Notes: generated from the letters alone by a model not told the origin. A stretch of DNA of 64,000 bases from Solirhodobacter olei (GCF_004010155.1 NZ_RRYH01000005.1:62001-126000); one strand, 5' to 3'; numbered from the stretch's first letter, positions 25,206 through 34,831 are shown. A program made the numbers and translations.

Positions 25206-25243
25206 CCCCTAAAGCGTCAGGATGCCCCTAAAGCGTCAGGATG
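25206..25243. repeat. 19-bp tandem duplication at the quinone oxidoreductase stop
   Basis: CCCCTAAAGCGTCAGGATG occurs twice without a gap (25206-25224 and 25225-25243). Each copy carries the last codons and TAG of the minus-strand gene, so the first stop is used and the second copy is untranslated. Confidence 0.9.
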
Positions 25244-26208
25244 GTCGAGCCGGTCGTCGCCCGCGCCTCGAGCGCGCGGTGCGCCTCGGCCACTTCTTCC
25301 AGCGGGAAGCTCTGGCCGATGTCGATCTTCACCTGGCCGGAGGCGACCTTCTCGAACAGGCGTTGCGACATCGACATGCAGTCTTCGTGCCTGGCGATGT
25401 AATTGAAGAGCGAGGGCCGGGTGATCTTCAGCGAGCCACCCGCCGCGAGGCGGCCGAGGTCGAAAAGCGGCACGGGGCCCGAGGAGGCGCCGAAGAGCAT
25501 CATGAAGCCGAAGGGGCGCAGGCAGGAGAGCGAGCCGTCGAACGTGTCGCGGCCGACCGAGTCCATCACCACGTGGACGCCTTCGCCGCCGGTGATCTCG
25601 CGCACCCGGGCGGCGAAATCCTCGGTCCGGTAGTTGATCGCATGGGCCGCGCCATTGGCGAGCGCCAGGTCGCACTTCTCCTTCGAGCCGGCGGTGCCGA
25701 TCAGCGTGATCCCCTCCGAGCGCGCCCATTGGCAGCCGATCAGCCCGACGCCGCCGGCGGCGGCCTGCATCAGCACCACCTCGCCCCTGGCGATCGGCGT
25801 GATCCGCTCGAAGAGATAGACGACCGTCAGCCCCTTCAGCATCATCGCGGCCCCTTCTTCGAAGGAGATCGCGTCGGGCAGCGGCATGACATGGACCGCC
25901 GGCATTACCCGCGCCTCGCAATAGGCGCCCGGCGGGTTGGCGGCATAGGCCGCGCGGTCGCCGGGCTTGAGATGGGTGACGCCTTCGCCCACCGCCTCGA
26001 CCACGCCCGATGCCTCCATCCCCATGGTCAGGGGCAGCGGGTTCTTGTAGAGGCCGGTGCGCTGGTAGACCTCGATGAAGTTGAGGCCGATCGCATTGTG
26101 GCGGATCAGGATCTCGCCCGGCCCGGGGGTGCCGAGCGGGCGATCCACGATCTTCAGCTTCTCGGGGCCGCCGGTTTCCTCGATGATGACGGTCTTCGCG
26201 GTTGCCAT
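25228..26208 (-). CDS. qor: NADPH:quinone oxidoreductase (zinc-independent MDR family)
   Basis: Soluble NADPH-dependent reductase of 326 residues for quinones or similar carbonyl compounds. N-terminal GroES-like part with IGLNFIEVYQRTGLY, the family signature, and the NADPH fold with VLMQAAAGGVGLIGCQWA. No structural zinc cysteines are seen, as expected for this branch. ATG 26208 has GGAGGGG upstream. It begins 14 bases after the aldo/keto reductase stop, so the two redox genes form an operon. Its 3' end is duplicated in tandem. Confidence 0.9.
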   Translation of the reverse strand: MATAKTVIIEETGGPEKLKIVDRPLGTPGPGEILIRHNAIGLNFIEVYQRTGLYKNPLPLTMGMEASGVVEAVGEGVTHLKPGDRAAYAANPPGAYCEARVMPAVHVMPLPDAISFEEGAAMMLKGLTVVYLFERITPIARGEVVLMQAAAGGVGLIGCQWARSEGITLIGTAGSKEKCDLALANGAAHAINYRTEDFAARVREITGGEGVHVVMDSVGRDTFDGSLSCLRPFGFMMLFGASSGPVPLFDLGRLAAGGSLKITRPSLFNYIARHEDCMSMSQRLFEKVASGQVKIDIGQSFPLEEVAEAHRALEARATTGSTILTL

Positions 26209-26222
26209 TGGCCCCTCCCTGC

Positions 26223-27251
26223 TTATGCGTCCGAAGACCGCTTCCAGATGTTGACGTTGCCGGTGTCCGACCACTTGTCGATCGCGGCGCGTTCCTCGGC
26301 CGAGAACTCCAGGTTGCCAAGCGCGCCGACGCAGTCGGTCACCTGCTCGGGCCGCGAGGCGCCGATCAGGGCGGTGGTGATGCCGCCATCGCGCAGCACC
26401 CAGGCGATTGCCATCTGTGCCAGCGTCTGGCCGCGGGCCTCGGCGATCTTGTTCAGCTCGCGGATGTTGGTGAGCGCCTTCTCGTTCAGCCAGCCGGCGT
26501 TCAGCGACTTCTCCTGCGCGGCGCGGCTGTCCTCGGGGATGCCCTTGAGGTACTTGTTCGTCAGCATCCCCTGCGCCAGCGGCGAGAAGACGATGGAGCC
26601 GATGCCAAGCTCGGTCAGCGTGTCCTTCAGCCCGTCTTCCTCGATCCAGCGGTTGATGATCGAATAGGACGGCTGGTGGATCAGGCAGGGGGTGCCGAGC
26701 TCCTTCAGGATCGCGGCGGCCTGCCGGGTGCGCTCCGAATTGTAGGAGGAGATCCCGACATAGAGCGCACGGCCCGAGCGGACGATGTGGTCAAGCGCCA
26801 TCATCGTCTCTTCCAGCGGCGTGTCCGGGTCGACGCGGTGCGAATAGAAGATGTCCACGTAATCGACGCCGAGCCGCTTCAGCGACTGGTCGCAGGAGGA
26901 GATCAGGTATTTCCGGCTGCCCCATTCGCCATAGGGCCCCGGCCACATCAGGTAGCCGGCCTTGGAGGAGACGACCAGCTCGTCGCGGTGGTGCTTGAAG
27001 TCAGTCTTCAGGATCTCGCCGAAGGCTTCCTCGGCCGAGCCGGGGGGCGGGCCGTAGTTGTTGGCGAGGTCGAAATGGGTGATGCCCGCGTCGAAGGCCG
27101 TGCGGCAGATCGCCTGCTTGGTCCCGTGCGGGGTGTCGTGGCCGAAGTTGTGCCAGAGGCCGAGGGAGATCGCCGGAAGCTTCAGGCCCGAATTGCCGCA
27201 GCGGTTGTAGATCATGGTGTCGTAGCGGTTGTCCGCCGGGGTCCAGGGCAT
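26223..27251 (-). CDS. aldo/keto reductase, YghZ/MgrA-like
   Basis: NADPH-dependent reductase of 342 residues with a TIM-barrel fold. Tetrad residues are visible: Asp in HFDLANNYG with the Tyr three residues on, Lys in VVSSKAGYLMWPGPYG, and His in DIFYSHRVDPDTP. The insert LMWPGPYGEWGSRKYL is typical of the L-glyceraldehyde-3-phosphate reductase (YghZ) branch, which also reduces methylglyoxal. The length fits. First gene of a two-gene unit with the quinone oxidoreductase; both suggest carbonyl detoxification. Confidence 0.9.
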   Translation of the reverse strand: MPWTPADNRYDTMIYNRCGNSGLKLPAISLGLWHNFGHDTPHGTKQAICRTAFDAGITHFDLANNYGPPPGSAEEAFGEILKTDFKHHRDELVVSSKAGYLMWPGPYGEWGSRKYLISSCDQSLKRLGVDYVDIFYSHRVDPDTPLEETMMALDHIVRSGRALYVGISSYNSERTRQAAAILKELGTPCLIHQPSYSIINRWIEEDGLKDTLTELGIGSIVFSPLAQGMLTNKYLKGIPEDSRAAQEKSLNAGWLNEKALTNIRELNKIAEARGQTLAQMAIAWVLRDGGITTALIGASRPEQVTDCVGALGNLEFSAEERAAIDKWSDTGNVNIWKRSSDA

Positions 27252-27400
27252 GGGTCTCTCCTCGTTCTGTCGGGGCGAAAACTAGTGCGGCACCCGGGCA
27301 AAGGCCAGAGCGGCGGGCGGTAATTCCCGCCGCGCCGGGCAGATGAGCGGGCGGTCGCGGCCTATGAGCGCCGTGGCGCGTGGCAAAGGCCGGTGCGGCC

Positions 27401-28456
27401 TCAGCCGAGGCGCTTGCCGGTCTCGGCCGAGAAGGCGTGGACCGCGCCGGGTTCGGGCATCAGCGTCAGCGTGTCCCCGACCTCGCCCTCCGGGTCGAGC
27501 GCGCAGACGAAGTTCTGCCCCTCGACCTGGCCGTGGACGAGGCGATGAGCGCCCAGCTCCTCGACATAGGCGGTCTTCAGGATCAGGGCGCCCTCGGTCC
27601 CCGGCGCGACCGGCTTCACCGATTCCGGGCGCATGCCGATGGTCACCTTCGGCCCCGGTGTCACGCCCTCGGGCAGCGGCAGGACGGCCGAGCCGAGGCG
27701 GGCGGTGCTGCCCTCCACCTGCGCCTGAACCAGGTTCATCGCGGGCGAGCCGATGAAGGCCGCGACGAAGGTCGAGGCGGGCTTGCGATAGACCTCGATC
27801 GGGGTGCCGACCTGCTCGATCGCGCCGCCATTCAGCACGACCAGGCGGTGGGCCAGCGTCATCGCCTCCAGCTGGTCATGGGTGACGTAGATCGAGGTGG
27901 TGCCGAGGCGGGACTGAAGCTGCTTGATCTCGCCGCGCATCTGCACGCGCAGCTTGGCGTCGAGGTTGGAGAGCGGCTCGTCGAACAGGAAGGCCGCGGG
28001 CTCGCGCACGATGGCGCGGCCCATGGCGACGCGCTGGCGCTGACCGCCCGAAAGCGCGCGCGGCTTGCGGTCGAGGAAGGCGCCGATCTCGAGGATCTTC
28101 GCGGCCTCGTCGACGCGGCGGTCGATCTCCGCCTTCGCCATCTTCCGGTTCTTCAGCCCGTAGGCGAGGTTCTGGCGCACCGTCATGTGGGGGTAGAGCG
28201 CGTAGTTCTGGAAGACCATGGCGATGTCGCGGTCGGCGGGCTCGACCTCGTTGACCTTGCGGCCGGCGATCGTCACCGAGCCCGAGGTGATCGTCTCCAG
28301 CCCCGCGACCATGCGCAGGAGCGTGGACTTGCCGCAGCCCGAAGGCCCGACGAGGACGAGGAACTCGCCATCGGCGATATCGAGGTCAATGGAATGAACG
28401 GCGGTGACGCCGCCCGTATAGGTCTTGCCCACCGCCTCGAGCGTGATTGCGGCCAT
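27401..28456 (-). CDS. ugpC: sn-glycerol-3-phosphate ABC transporter ATP-binding protein
   Basis: Cytoplasmic ATPase of 351 residues of the MalK/UgpC class. Walker A is GPSGCGKST, the signature is [16 protein letters not shown], Walker B is [14 protein letters not shown], and the H-loop [10 protein letters not shown] is seen. A C-terminal TOBE/OB regulatory part (about 235-351) follows. It is last in ugpB-A-E-C, 3 bases after ugpE. Substrates are glycerol-3-phosphate and glycerophosphodiesters. Confidence 0.92.
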   Translation of the reverse strand: MAAITLEAVGKTYTGGVTAVHSIDLDIADGEFLVLVGPSGCGKSTLLRMVAGLETITSGSVTIAGRKVNEVEPADRDIAMVFQNYALYPHMTVRQNLAYGLKNRKMAKAEIDRRVDEAAKILEIGAFLDRKPRALSGGQRQRVAMGRAIVREPAAFLFDEPLSNLDAKLRVQMRGEIKQLQSRLGTTSIYVTHDQLEAMTLAHRLVVLNGGAIEQVGTPIEVYRKPASTFVAAFIGSPAMNLVQAQVEGSTARLGSAVLPLPEGVTPGPKVTIGMRPESVKPVAPGTEGALILKTAYVEELGAHRLVHGQVEGQNFVCALDPEGEVGDTLTLMPEPGAVHAFSAETGKRLG

Positions 28457-28459
28457 TCG

Positions 28460-29308
28460 TTATTTCTCCGTCTCGATCAGGCCCTTCACGAAGAGCTTCT
28501 GCATGAAGATCACCACCAGTACCGGCGGCAGCATCGCGAGGATCGCGGTGGCCATGATGTAGTTCCACTGCGGCTGCGCGTCGGTCACGTCGGCCATGCG
28601 CTTGATGCCCATGACGATGGTGTAATGCGAGGTGTCGGTGGTCACGATGAGCGGCCAGAGATACTGGTTCCAGCCGTAGATGAAGAGGATCACGAAGAGC
28701 GCCGCGATGTTGTTGCGCGACATCGGCAGCAGGATGTCCCAGAAGAACTTCAGCGGGCCCGCGCCGTCGATCCGCGCGGCCTCCATCAGCTCGTCCGGGA
28801 TGGTCAGGAAGACCTGCCGGAAGAGGAAGGTCGCCGTGGCCGAGGCGATCAGCGGGATCGTCAGGCCGGCGTAGGTGTTCAGCATGCCGAGCTCGGCCAC
28901 CACCTTGTAGGTCGGCAGGATCCGCACCTCGACCGGCATCATCAGCGTGATGAAGATCAGCCAGAAGGCGATGCCCCGGCCGGGGAACTTGAAATAGACG
29001 ATCGCGTAGGCCGAGATGATCGAGATCGCGATCTTCCCGATGGCGATGGTCAGCGCCATGATGAGCGAGTTGCCCATCTGCAGCGACAGGGGCGGCATGC
29101 CGGAGGATTTCATCCCGTCGGTCAGCATGGTGCCGTAGGTGTGCCAGATGTTGTGGCCCGGCGTCATCGGGATCAGGCCCGACAGGAAGTCGGTCGGGCC
29201 ATGGGTGGAGGCGATGAAGGCCACGTAGATCGGGAAGGCGACGATCGCCACGCCGATGATCAGCACCAGATGGGCGAGGAAGTTCAGAACGGGGCGGTTT
29301 TCGACCAT
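28460..29308 (-). CDS. ugpE: sn-glycerol-3-phosphate ABC transporter permease UgpE
   Basis: Inner-membrane permease of 282 residues with six segments. The EAA loop ELMEAARIDGAGPLKFFWDI, which contacts the ATPase, is clear. A periplasmic stretch TYGTMLTDGMKSSGMPPLSL precedes the core. Start ATG 29308. It lies 10 bases after ugpA. Confidence 0.93.
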   Translation of the reverse strand: MVENRPVLNFLAHLVLIIGVAIVAFPIYVAFIASTHGPTDFLSGLIPMTPGHNIWHTYGTMLTDGMKSSGMPPLSLQMGNSLIMALTIAIGKIAISIISAYAIVYFKFPGRGIAFWLIFITLMMPVEVRILPTYKVVAELGMLNTYAGLTIPLIASATATFLFRQVFLTIPDELMEAARIDGAGPLKFFWDILLPMSRNNIAALFVILFIYGWNQYLWPLIVTTDTSHYTIVMGIKRMADVTDAQPQWNYIMATAILAMLPPVLVVIFMQKLFVKGLIETEK

Positions 29309-29318
29309 GCGTCGGCCC

Positions 29319-30197
29319 TCAATATTGCACGCGCCGCTCGACCCAGCCGAACTGGACCGCGGTAAGCGCGATGACGATGACCAGAAGCACCACGGATTGC
29401 GCCGCGGAAGAGCCGAGGTTCAGCCCGACGAACCCGTCCTCGTAAACCTTGAAGACGAGGATGTCGGTCGATCCGGCCGGCCCGCCCTGGGTGGTGGCAT
29501 GGATCACGGGGAAGGTGTTGAACATCGCGTAGACGAGGTTCACGACCATCAGGAAGAACGTCGTCGGCGACAGAAGCGGCAGGGTGATGGTGAAGAAGCG
29601 CTTCACCGGCCCGGCGCCGTCGATCGCGGCAGCCTCGCGCAGCGAGGCGGGGATCGACTGCAACCCCGCGACGAAGAACAGGAAATTGTAGCTGACCTGC
29701 GGCCAGGCGGCGGCGATGACGACGAGGATCATCGCGTCCTGCCCGTGCAGCGAATGGTCCCAGTTGTAGCCCATCTGCCCCAGCACATAGGGCAAGGGGC
29801 CGATCGTCGGGTTGAAGAGGAACCACCAGAGCACGCCCACCACGGCTGGCGCCACGGCATAGGGCCAGACGAGGAGCGTCGTATAGGTCGGCCCCGCCTT
29901 CACCGTCCGGTCGACGGCAAGCGCCAGCAGAAGCGCCACGATCAGCGAGGAGAAGGTGACGGCGACGGTGAAGATCACCGTGACCTCGAGCGACTGGATG
30001 TAGCTCGGGTCGGCGAACAGCGCCTGGTAATTGGCAAAGCCCACCCAGTTGGTGTGCAGCCCGAAGGCGTCTTCCTGCTGGAAGCTCTGCACGATGGCCT
30101 GGCCGGTGGGCCAGAGGAAGAAGACGATCGTCACCGCCATCTGGGGGGCGATCAGCAGATAGGCCAGGGCCCTCTGATTGAACGTTGTGCGCTTCAT
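29319..30197 (-). CDS. ugpA: sn-glycerol-3-phosphate ABC transporter permease UgpA
   Basis: Inner-membrane permease of 292 residues, partner of UgpE. It starts MKRTTFNQRALAYLLIAPQ and has six segments. The EAA loop is SLREAAAIDGAGPVKRFF and the family-specific GGPAGSTDILVFKVYEDGF is present. It follows ugpB after a 70-base gap that holds a strong hairpin, which probably lowers permease expression relative to the binding protein. Confidence 0.93.
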   Translation of the reverse strand: MKRTTFNQRALAYLLIAPQMAVTIVFFLWPTGQAIVQSFQQEDAFGLHTNWVGFANYQALFADPSYIQSLEVTVIFTVAVTFSSLIVALLLALAVDRTVKAGPTYTTLLVWPYAVAPAVVGVLWWFLFNPTIGPLPYVLGQMGYNWDHSLHGQDAMILVVIAAAWPQVSYNFLFFVAGLQSIPASLREAAAIDGAGPVKRFFTITLPLLSPTTFFLMVVNLVYAMFNTFPVIHATTQGGPAGSTDILVFKVYEDGFVGLNLGSSAAQSVVLLVIVIALTAVQFGWVERRVQY

Positions 30198-30222
30198 CGG
30201 CCCTCGCGGCTCGGTCGAATAC

Positions 30223-30253
30223 GGAAGGCCCGCGCGCTCGGCGCGGGCCTTCC
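30223..30253 (-). terminator. intercistronic hairpin between ugpB and ugpA
   Basis: Perfect 13-base-pair stem: GGAAGGCCCGCGC, loop GCTCG, GCGCGGGCCTTCC. No T-run follows, so it is more likely an mRNA-stabilising or partial-stop element after ugpB than a full terminator. Confidence 0.75.
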
Positions 30254-30267
30254 CGGGGCTTGGCCCC

Positions 30268-31599
30268 TTACTTGTTGGCCGCCTGGAACTGGGCGATCAG
30301 CTTGTTGCCGCGGCTGTCGACGTTGTCGAGCGCCTGCTGGGCGGTTTCCTTGCCGCCGAGCATCTTCTGGAACTCCTCGTCGATGATGTCGCGCACCTGG
30401 ACGTAGTTGCCGAAGCGCAGACCCTTGGAGTTCGCGGTCGGAGCGTGGAGCGTGATCTCCTTGATGCCGACGTCGGAGCCCGGGTTATTGGCGTAGTAGC
30501 CCTGCTTCTGACCCAGATCATAGGCCGCCTTGGTGATCGGCAGGTAGCCCGAGAACTGCGACCAGTCTGCCTGCACCGCCGGCGAGGACATGTAGTGCAG
30601 GAAGTTCGCCACGGCCTTGTAATGGGCCTTGTCGTGACCCTGCAGGACCCAGAGGGTCGCACCACCGATAATGGTGTTCTGCGGCGCGCCCTTCACGTCT
30701 GCGTAGTAGGGCAGCATGCCGTAGCCCACGTCGAACTTGCCCTTGGTGTTGGCCAGAACGCCCGCGCGCGAGGCGGAGGAGTTCATGTACATGGCGCAGT
30801 CGCCCGAATAGAACATCGGCGGGGCATCGTTGCCGCCGCCCGGGCCGCCGTACTTGAAGACGCCGTCCTTCTGCCACTTGGCCATGTTGGCCCAGTGGTT
30901 CACGAGCGGCTTGTCCTTGCCGAAGACCAGCCGGGCGCCGAGGCCGCCGAAGCCGTTCTCCATCGTGCCGATCGGCTGGTTATGCCAGGCCGAGAAGTTC
31001 TCGGTCTGCACCCAGGAGATCCAGCCCGAGGTGAAGCCGCACTTGGAGATGCCGGCATCCATCAGCTTCTTCGAATCGGCTTCCAGTTCGCCCCAGGTCT
31101 TCGGCGGACCGTCGATCCCGGCCTTCTTGAACTCGTCCTTGTTGTAATAAAGGATCGGCGTGGAGGAGTTGAACGGGAAGGACAGCATGTTGCCGTGGGT
31201 GTCGGTGTAGTAGCCCACGACCGCCGGCAGGAAGCCCTTCGGATCGAACGGCTCGCCCATGTCCTTCATCAGCTTGTAGACCGGGTAGATCGCGCCCTTG
31301 GCGGCCATCATCGTGCCGGTGCCGACTTCGAAGACCTGGACGATGTCGGGCTGCTTGTGCGCCCGGAACGCCGCGATGGCCGAGGTCATCGTTTCGGAAT
31401 AGGAACCCTTGTAGGTCGCGACGACCTTATACTTGTCCTGGCTCTTGTTGTAGTTGGCCACGATCTGGTCGAGCTTCTGGCCAAGCTCCCCCCCCATGGC
31501 GTGCCACCAGGTGATGGTGGTGGTGGCTTCTGCGGCAGAGCCCATGGCCATAGCCGAAGCGCCGGCCACGAGACCGGCGAGCATCATTTTGCGGAACAT
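30268..31599 (-). CDS. ugpB: sn-glycerol-3-phosphate ABC transporter substrate-binding protein
   Basis: Periplasmic binding protein of 443 residues. The signal peptide MFRKMMLAGLVAGASAMAMG ends near AEA. The mature part starts TTTITWWHAMGGELGQKLDQ, typical of UgpB, and contains PFNSSTPILYYNKDEFKKAG. It captures glycerol-3-phosphate for UgpAEC. Start ATG 31599 has GGAGGAAGGA upstream. First gene of the operon. Confidence 0.93.
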   Translation of the reverse strand: MFRKMMLAGLVAGASAMAMGSAAEATTTITWWHAMGGELGQKLDQIVANYNKSQDKYKVVATYKGSYSETMTSAIAAFRAHKQPDIVQVFEVGTGTMMAAKGAIYPVYKLMKDMGEPFDPKGFLPAVVGYYTDTHGNMLSFPFNSSTPILYYNKDEFKKAGIDGPPKTWGELEADSKKLMDAGISKCGFTSGWISWVQTENFSAWHNQPIGTMENGFGGLGARLVFGKDKPLVNHWANMAKWQKDGVFKYGGPGGGNDAPPMFYSGDCAMYMNSSASRAGVLANTKGKFDVGYGMLPYYADVKGAPQNTIIGGATLWVLQGHDKAHYKAVANFLHYMSSPAVQADWSQFSGYLPITKAAYDLGQKQGYYANNPGSDVGIKEITLHAPTANSKGLRFGNYVQVRDIIDEEFQKMLGGKETAQQALDNVDSRGNKLIAQFQAANK

Positions 31600-31671
31600 T
31601 TCCTTCCTCCCGTCTGGAGCGTGAACGCGGCCACGCTTAGGACCGGGACGTTACAGGAGTGTTTTCGTTTT

Positions 31672-31689
31672 GTGTAGCTTTTGTAACGG
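31672..31689 (-). promoter_or_regulatory. weak Pho-box-like site upstream of ugpB
   Basis: On the minus strand CCGTTACAAAAGCTACAC agrees with the E. coli PHO box at about 11 of 18 positions. It lies in an A-rich stretch about 75 bases before ATG 31599. ugp operons are PhoB-controlled in other bacteria; here the match is weak. Confidence 0.3.
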
Positions 31690-31824
31690 TTGTTCCATAT
31701 TTTTTTTCGCAACCTACAGGAAAGCCTTTAGGAAAAGGCCGAAATGCCCCCAGAAGCCATGTCAGGGAATGTTCGCTTGGTCCCGCATCGCGCCCGAAAG
31801 GCTGAGCGTTTCGGCGCGAACCGC

Positions 31825-33300
31825 TCAGAACAGGCTGCCCTGCTCGGGCGGCTTTCCGGGGGTGGACTTGCGCGGGGGGCGGGCGCCGAGGCTGAGGCGG
31901 CCGTCCTGGAACTCGATCTCCAGCGCCTGGGCCGTCTCGGCCGCGGCCTTGGTGGTCAGCACGCCCCCCTCGCCCCGCACCACGGCGAAGCCGCGCTTCA
32001 GCGTCTCGGTATAGCCCAGCGTCTGGCGCATCCGGTCGAGCCCGTCGAGCCGCGCGCGCCAGCCCTCGGTCTGGGCCGAGGCCGCGCGGGAAAGCCGCTG
32101 CGACAGCCAGTCGAGCCGCTCGCGACGGCGCGCACTCTCACGCAGGAGCGCCTCCGGGCGGAGGCGGTCCGCCCGGGCGGCAAGGCGCTCGGAAAGCCGC
32201 GTCACCAGCTCTGAAAGCAGCCGCGGCCGGATATGGGCCGCATGCTCGGCATAGAGCGCGCGCTTACGCGCCGCGGCCTGGGCCAGCGCGTTCGGCAGCC
32301 GCTCCGCCAGCAGGTCAAGCTTCTGGTTGGCGCCGGCGGTCAGCGCCTCGGGCCGCGGCAGGGCGCGGGAAAGATCGCTCAGGCGCTGGCCTCGCCGGCC
32401 CAGCGCCTGCACCAGGGCATGCGAGCGCCGCGCGCCGAGCTGGTCGAGCGTCGCGGCAAGCTCGGCGCGCACCGGCACCGCAAGCTCGGCCGCCGCAGTC
32501 GGCGTCGGCGCGCGCAGGTCCGCGGCATAGTCGATCAGCGTGGTGTCGGTTTCGTGCCCGACGGCGGAGATCAGCGGGATGGCCGAGGCCGCGGCGGCGC
32601 GGGCGACAACCTCTTCGTTGAAGCCCCAGAGATCTTCCAGGCTGCCGCCGCCGCGCGCGACGATCAGCACGTCCGGCCGCGGCACCGGCCCGCCGGGCGC
32701 GATGGCATTGAAACCGGCGATGGCGGCGGCGACCTCGGGGGCGCAGCGCTCGCCCTGCACCGCCACCGGCCAGATCAGCACCCGGCGCGGGAAGCGGTCG
32801 CGCAGCCGGTGCAGGATGTCGCGGATCACCGCACCGGAGGGGGAGGTGATGACGCCGATCACCTCCGGCAGATAGGGGATCGGTTTCTTTCGGGCGCTGT
32901 CGAACAGCCCTTCCGCCGCGAGCTGGGCCTTGCGCTTCTCCAGCATCGCCATCAGCGCACCTGCGCCGGCGGGCACCAGATCCTCCACGATCATCTGGTA
33001 TTTCGACTGGCCCGGGAAGGTCGTCATCCGCCCGGTAGCGATGACCTCCATGCCCTCCTCGGGCCGGGTCGTCAGCCGCGCGGCCTGGCCCTTCCAGGCG
33101 ATCGCGGCCAGCACCGCGCGCTCGTCCTTCAGGTCGAAATAGAGATGGCCCGAAGCGGGGCGCGAGACGCGCCCGATCTCGCCCCGGACGCGGACGAAGC
33201 CGAACTCGCCCTCGATCATGCGCTTCACCGCGCCGGAGAGCTCCGAAACGGTGAATTCGGGCGTATTGCCGGGGGCGTCGGTTTCGATGAGGTCGGACAT
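31825..33300 (-). CDS. xseA: exodeoxyribonuclease VII large subunit
   Basis: Large subunit (491 residues) of the single-strand exonuclease that acts in mismatch repair and DNA clean-up. The N-terminal OB-fold is FTVSELSGAVKRMIEGEFG through SGHLYFDLKD. The catalytic core includes VIGVITSPSGAVIRDILHR, DVLIVARGGGSLEDLWGFN and ISAVGHETDTTLIDYAADLR. A long helical region follows. ATG 33300 is chosen because MSDLIETDAPGNTPEFTVSE fits the family N-terminus; a longer frame would overlap purD. Divergent from purD over 68 bases. xseB is not in this window. Confidence 0.94.
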   Translation of the reverse strand: MSDLIETDAPGNTPEFTVSELSGAVKRMIEGEFGFVRVRGEIGRVSRPASGHLYFDLKDERAVLAAIAWKGQAARLTTRPEEGMEVIATGRMTTFPGQSKYQMIVEDLVPAGAGALMAMLEKRKAQLAAEGLFDSARKKPIPYLPEVIGVITSPSGAVIRDILHRLRDRFPRRVLIWPVAVQGERCAPEVAAAIAGFNAIAPGGPVPRPDVLIVARGGGSLEDLWGFNEEVVARAAAASAIPLISAVGHETDTTLIDYAADLRAPTPTAAAELAVPVRAELAATLDQLGARRSHALVQALGRRGQRLSDLSRALPRPEALTAGANQKLDLLAERLPNALAQAAARKRALYAEHAAHIRPRLLSELVTRLSERLAARADRLRPEALLRESARRRERLDWLSQRLSRAASAQTEGWRARLDGLDRMRQTLGYTETLKRGFAVVRGEGGVLTTKAAAETAQALEIEFQDGRLSLGARPPRKSTPGKPPEQGSLF

Positions 33301-33368
33301 GTCGCTCGCTTGTGATCCGCTGGCCGAGACCTTAGAACGCGCCAAACGCGAGGGAAAGGGTTCGGGCG

Positions 33369-34631
33369 ATGAACATCCTGGTGCTGGGCGGCGGCGGGCG
33401 GGAACACGCGCTGGCCTGGGCGATTGCGCAGAACCCGAAATGCGACCGGCTGATCGTGGCACCTGGCAACGCCGGGATCGCGGCGCTGGCCGAATGCGCG
33501 GAACTCGACATCCTCGACGGCGCGGCGGCGGTGGACTTCTGCGTCGCCCGCGCGGTGGATTTCGTGGTGATCGGGCCGGAGGCGCCGCTCGCCGCCGGCG
33601 TGGCCGATGCGCTGGACGCCGCGGGCATACTCTGCTTCGGCCCGTCGGCCGCGGCGGCTCAGCTCGAGGCCTCGAAGACCTTTACCAAGGAGATCTGCGA
33701 CGCCTGCGGCGCGCCGACCGCCGCCTGGGCGCGCTTCACCGATGCCGGGGCCGCCGCCGCCTACATCCGCGCCCAGGGCGCGCCGATCGTGGTGAAGGCC
33801 GACGGGCTTGCCGCGGGCAAGGGCGTGGTCGTCGCGACGAGCGTGGAGGAGGCCGTCGCGGCGGTGGAGGAGATGTTCGCCGGATCGCTCGGCTCGGCCG
33901 GCGCCTCCGTCGTGATCGAGGAGTTCATGGCGGGCGAGGAGGCGAGCTTCTTCGTCCTTTGCGACGGCACGGCGGTGGTGCCCGTCGGCACGGCGCAGGA
34001 CCACAAGCGCGTCGGCGAAGGCGACACCGGCCCGAACACCGGCGGTATGGGAGCCTATTCCCCGGCGCCGGTTCTCACCCCGGCGATCCAGGCCCAGGCG
34101 CTGGAAGAGATCATCCGCCCGACGGTGGCCGAGATGGCCCGGCGCGGCATGCCCTATAAGGGCGTTCTTTACGCCGGGCTGATGATCGAGGGCGGCCGGG
34201 CGCGGCTGGTGGAATACAACGTCCGGTTCGGCGATCCGGAGGCGCAGGTGCTGATGATGCGGATGGGCGCCCAGGTGCTGGACCTGCTGCTGGCCTGCGC
34301 CGAAGGCCGGCTGGAGGGGGCGGAGGTGAACTGGGCGGCGGATCATGCGCTGACCGTGGTGATGGCGGCCGAGGGGTATCCCGGCGCCTATGCCAAGGGC
34401 AGCGAGATCCGCGGGCTGGAGGCTCTGCCCGAGGACAGTGCCCACATGGTGTTCCACGCCGGGACCGCGCTGCGCGGGGGCCGGATCACCGCCAATGGCG
34501 GGCGCGTTCTCAACGTCACCGCCCGGGCGGCGAGCCTCGCCGACGCGCGGACAGAGGCCTATGCGATGATCGACGCCATCGACTGGCCAGAGGGTTTCTG
34601 CCGCCGCGATATCGGCTGGCGCGCGCTCTGA
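33369..34631 (+). CDS. purD: phosphoribosylamine-glycine ligase (GAR synthetase)
   Basis: Second enzyme of purine synthesis; it joins glycine to phosphoribosylamine with ATP. It has 420 residues, the normal length. The N-terminal MNILVLGGGGREHALAWA, ATP-grasp segments IVVKADGLAAGKGVVVATS and GGMGAYSPAP, and the late VEYNVRFGDPEAQVLMMR metal/ATP site are intact. ATG 33369. Single gene, divergent from xseA. Confidence 0.96.
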   Translation: MNILVLGGGGREHALAWAIAQNPKCDRLIVAPGNAGIAALAECAELDILDGAAAVDFCVARAVDFVVIGPEAPLAAGVADALDAAGILCFGPSAAAAQLEASKTFTKEICDACGAPTAAWARFTDAGAAAAYIRAQGAPIVVKADGLAAGKGVVVATSVEEAVAAVEEMFAGSLGSAGASVVIEEFMAGEEASFFVLCDGTAVVPVGTAQDHKRVGEGDTGPNTGGMGAYSPAPVLTPAIQAQALEEIIRPTVAEMARRGMPYKGVLYAGLMIEGGRARLVEYNVRFGDPEAQVLMMRMGAQVLDLLLACAEGRLEGAEVNWAADHALTVVMAAEGYPGAYAKGSEIRGLEALPEDSAHMVFHAGTALRGGRITANGGRVLNVTARAASLADARTEAYAMIDAIDWPEGFCRRDIGWRAL

Positions 34632-34750
34632 AGGGACAACCGCCGGCCGCGCCCGGGGCGCCCCTTCGGCACGGCTGACGGCGTCGCGCGCCCCTCCTGC
34701 TCTGCATGGCGCACTGTCCGGCGGCGCGTCCGTCCCACTCCGTACGCAGC

Positions 34751-34783
34751 CCACGGTTCGGCCCCGGCCCACCGTTCGGCCCC
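34751..34783. repeat. short direct repeat between purD and the chemoreceptor gene
   Basis: CCACGGTTCGGCCCC (34751-34765) and CCACCGTTCGGCCCC (34769-34783) differ at one base, with a period of 18. It lies in a 200-base gap between convergent genes with no other feature seen. Confidence 0.6.
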
Positions 34784-34831
34784 ACTCACGGCCATTGGAC
34801 CACCGCAGTTCTGCCGCCGAGGAGGCCGCCG

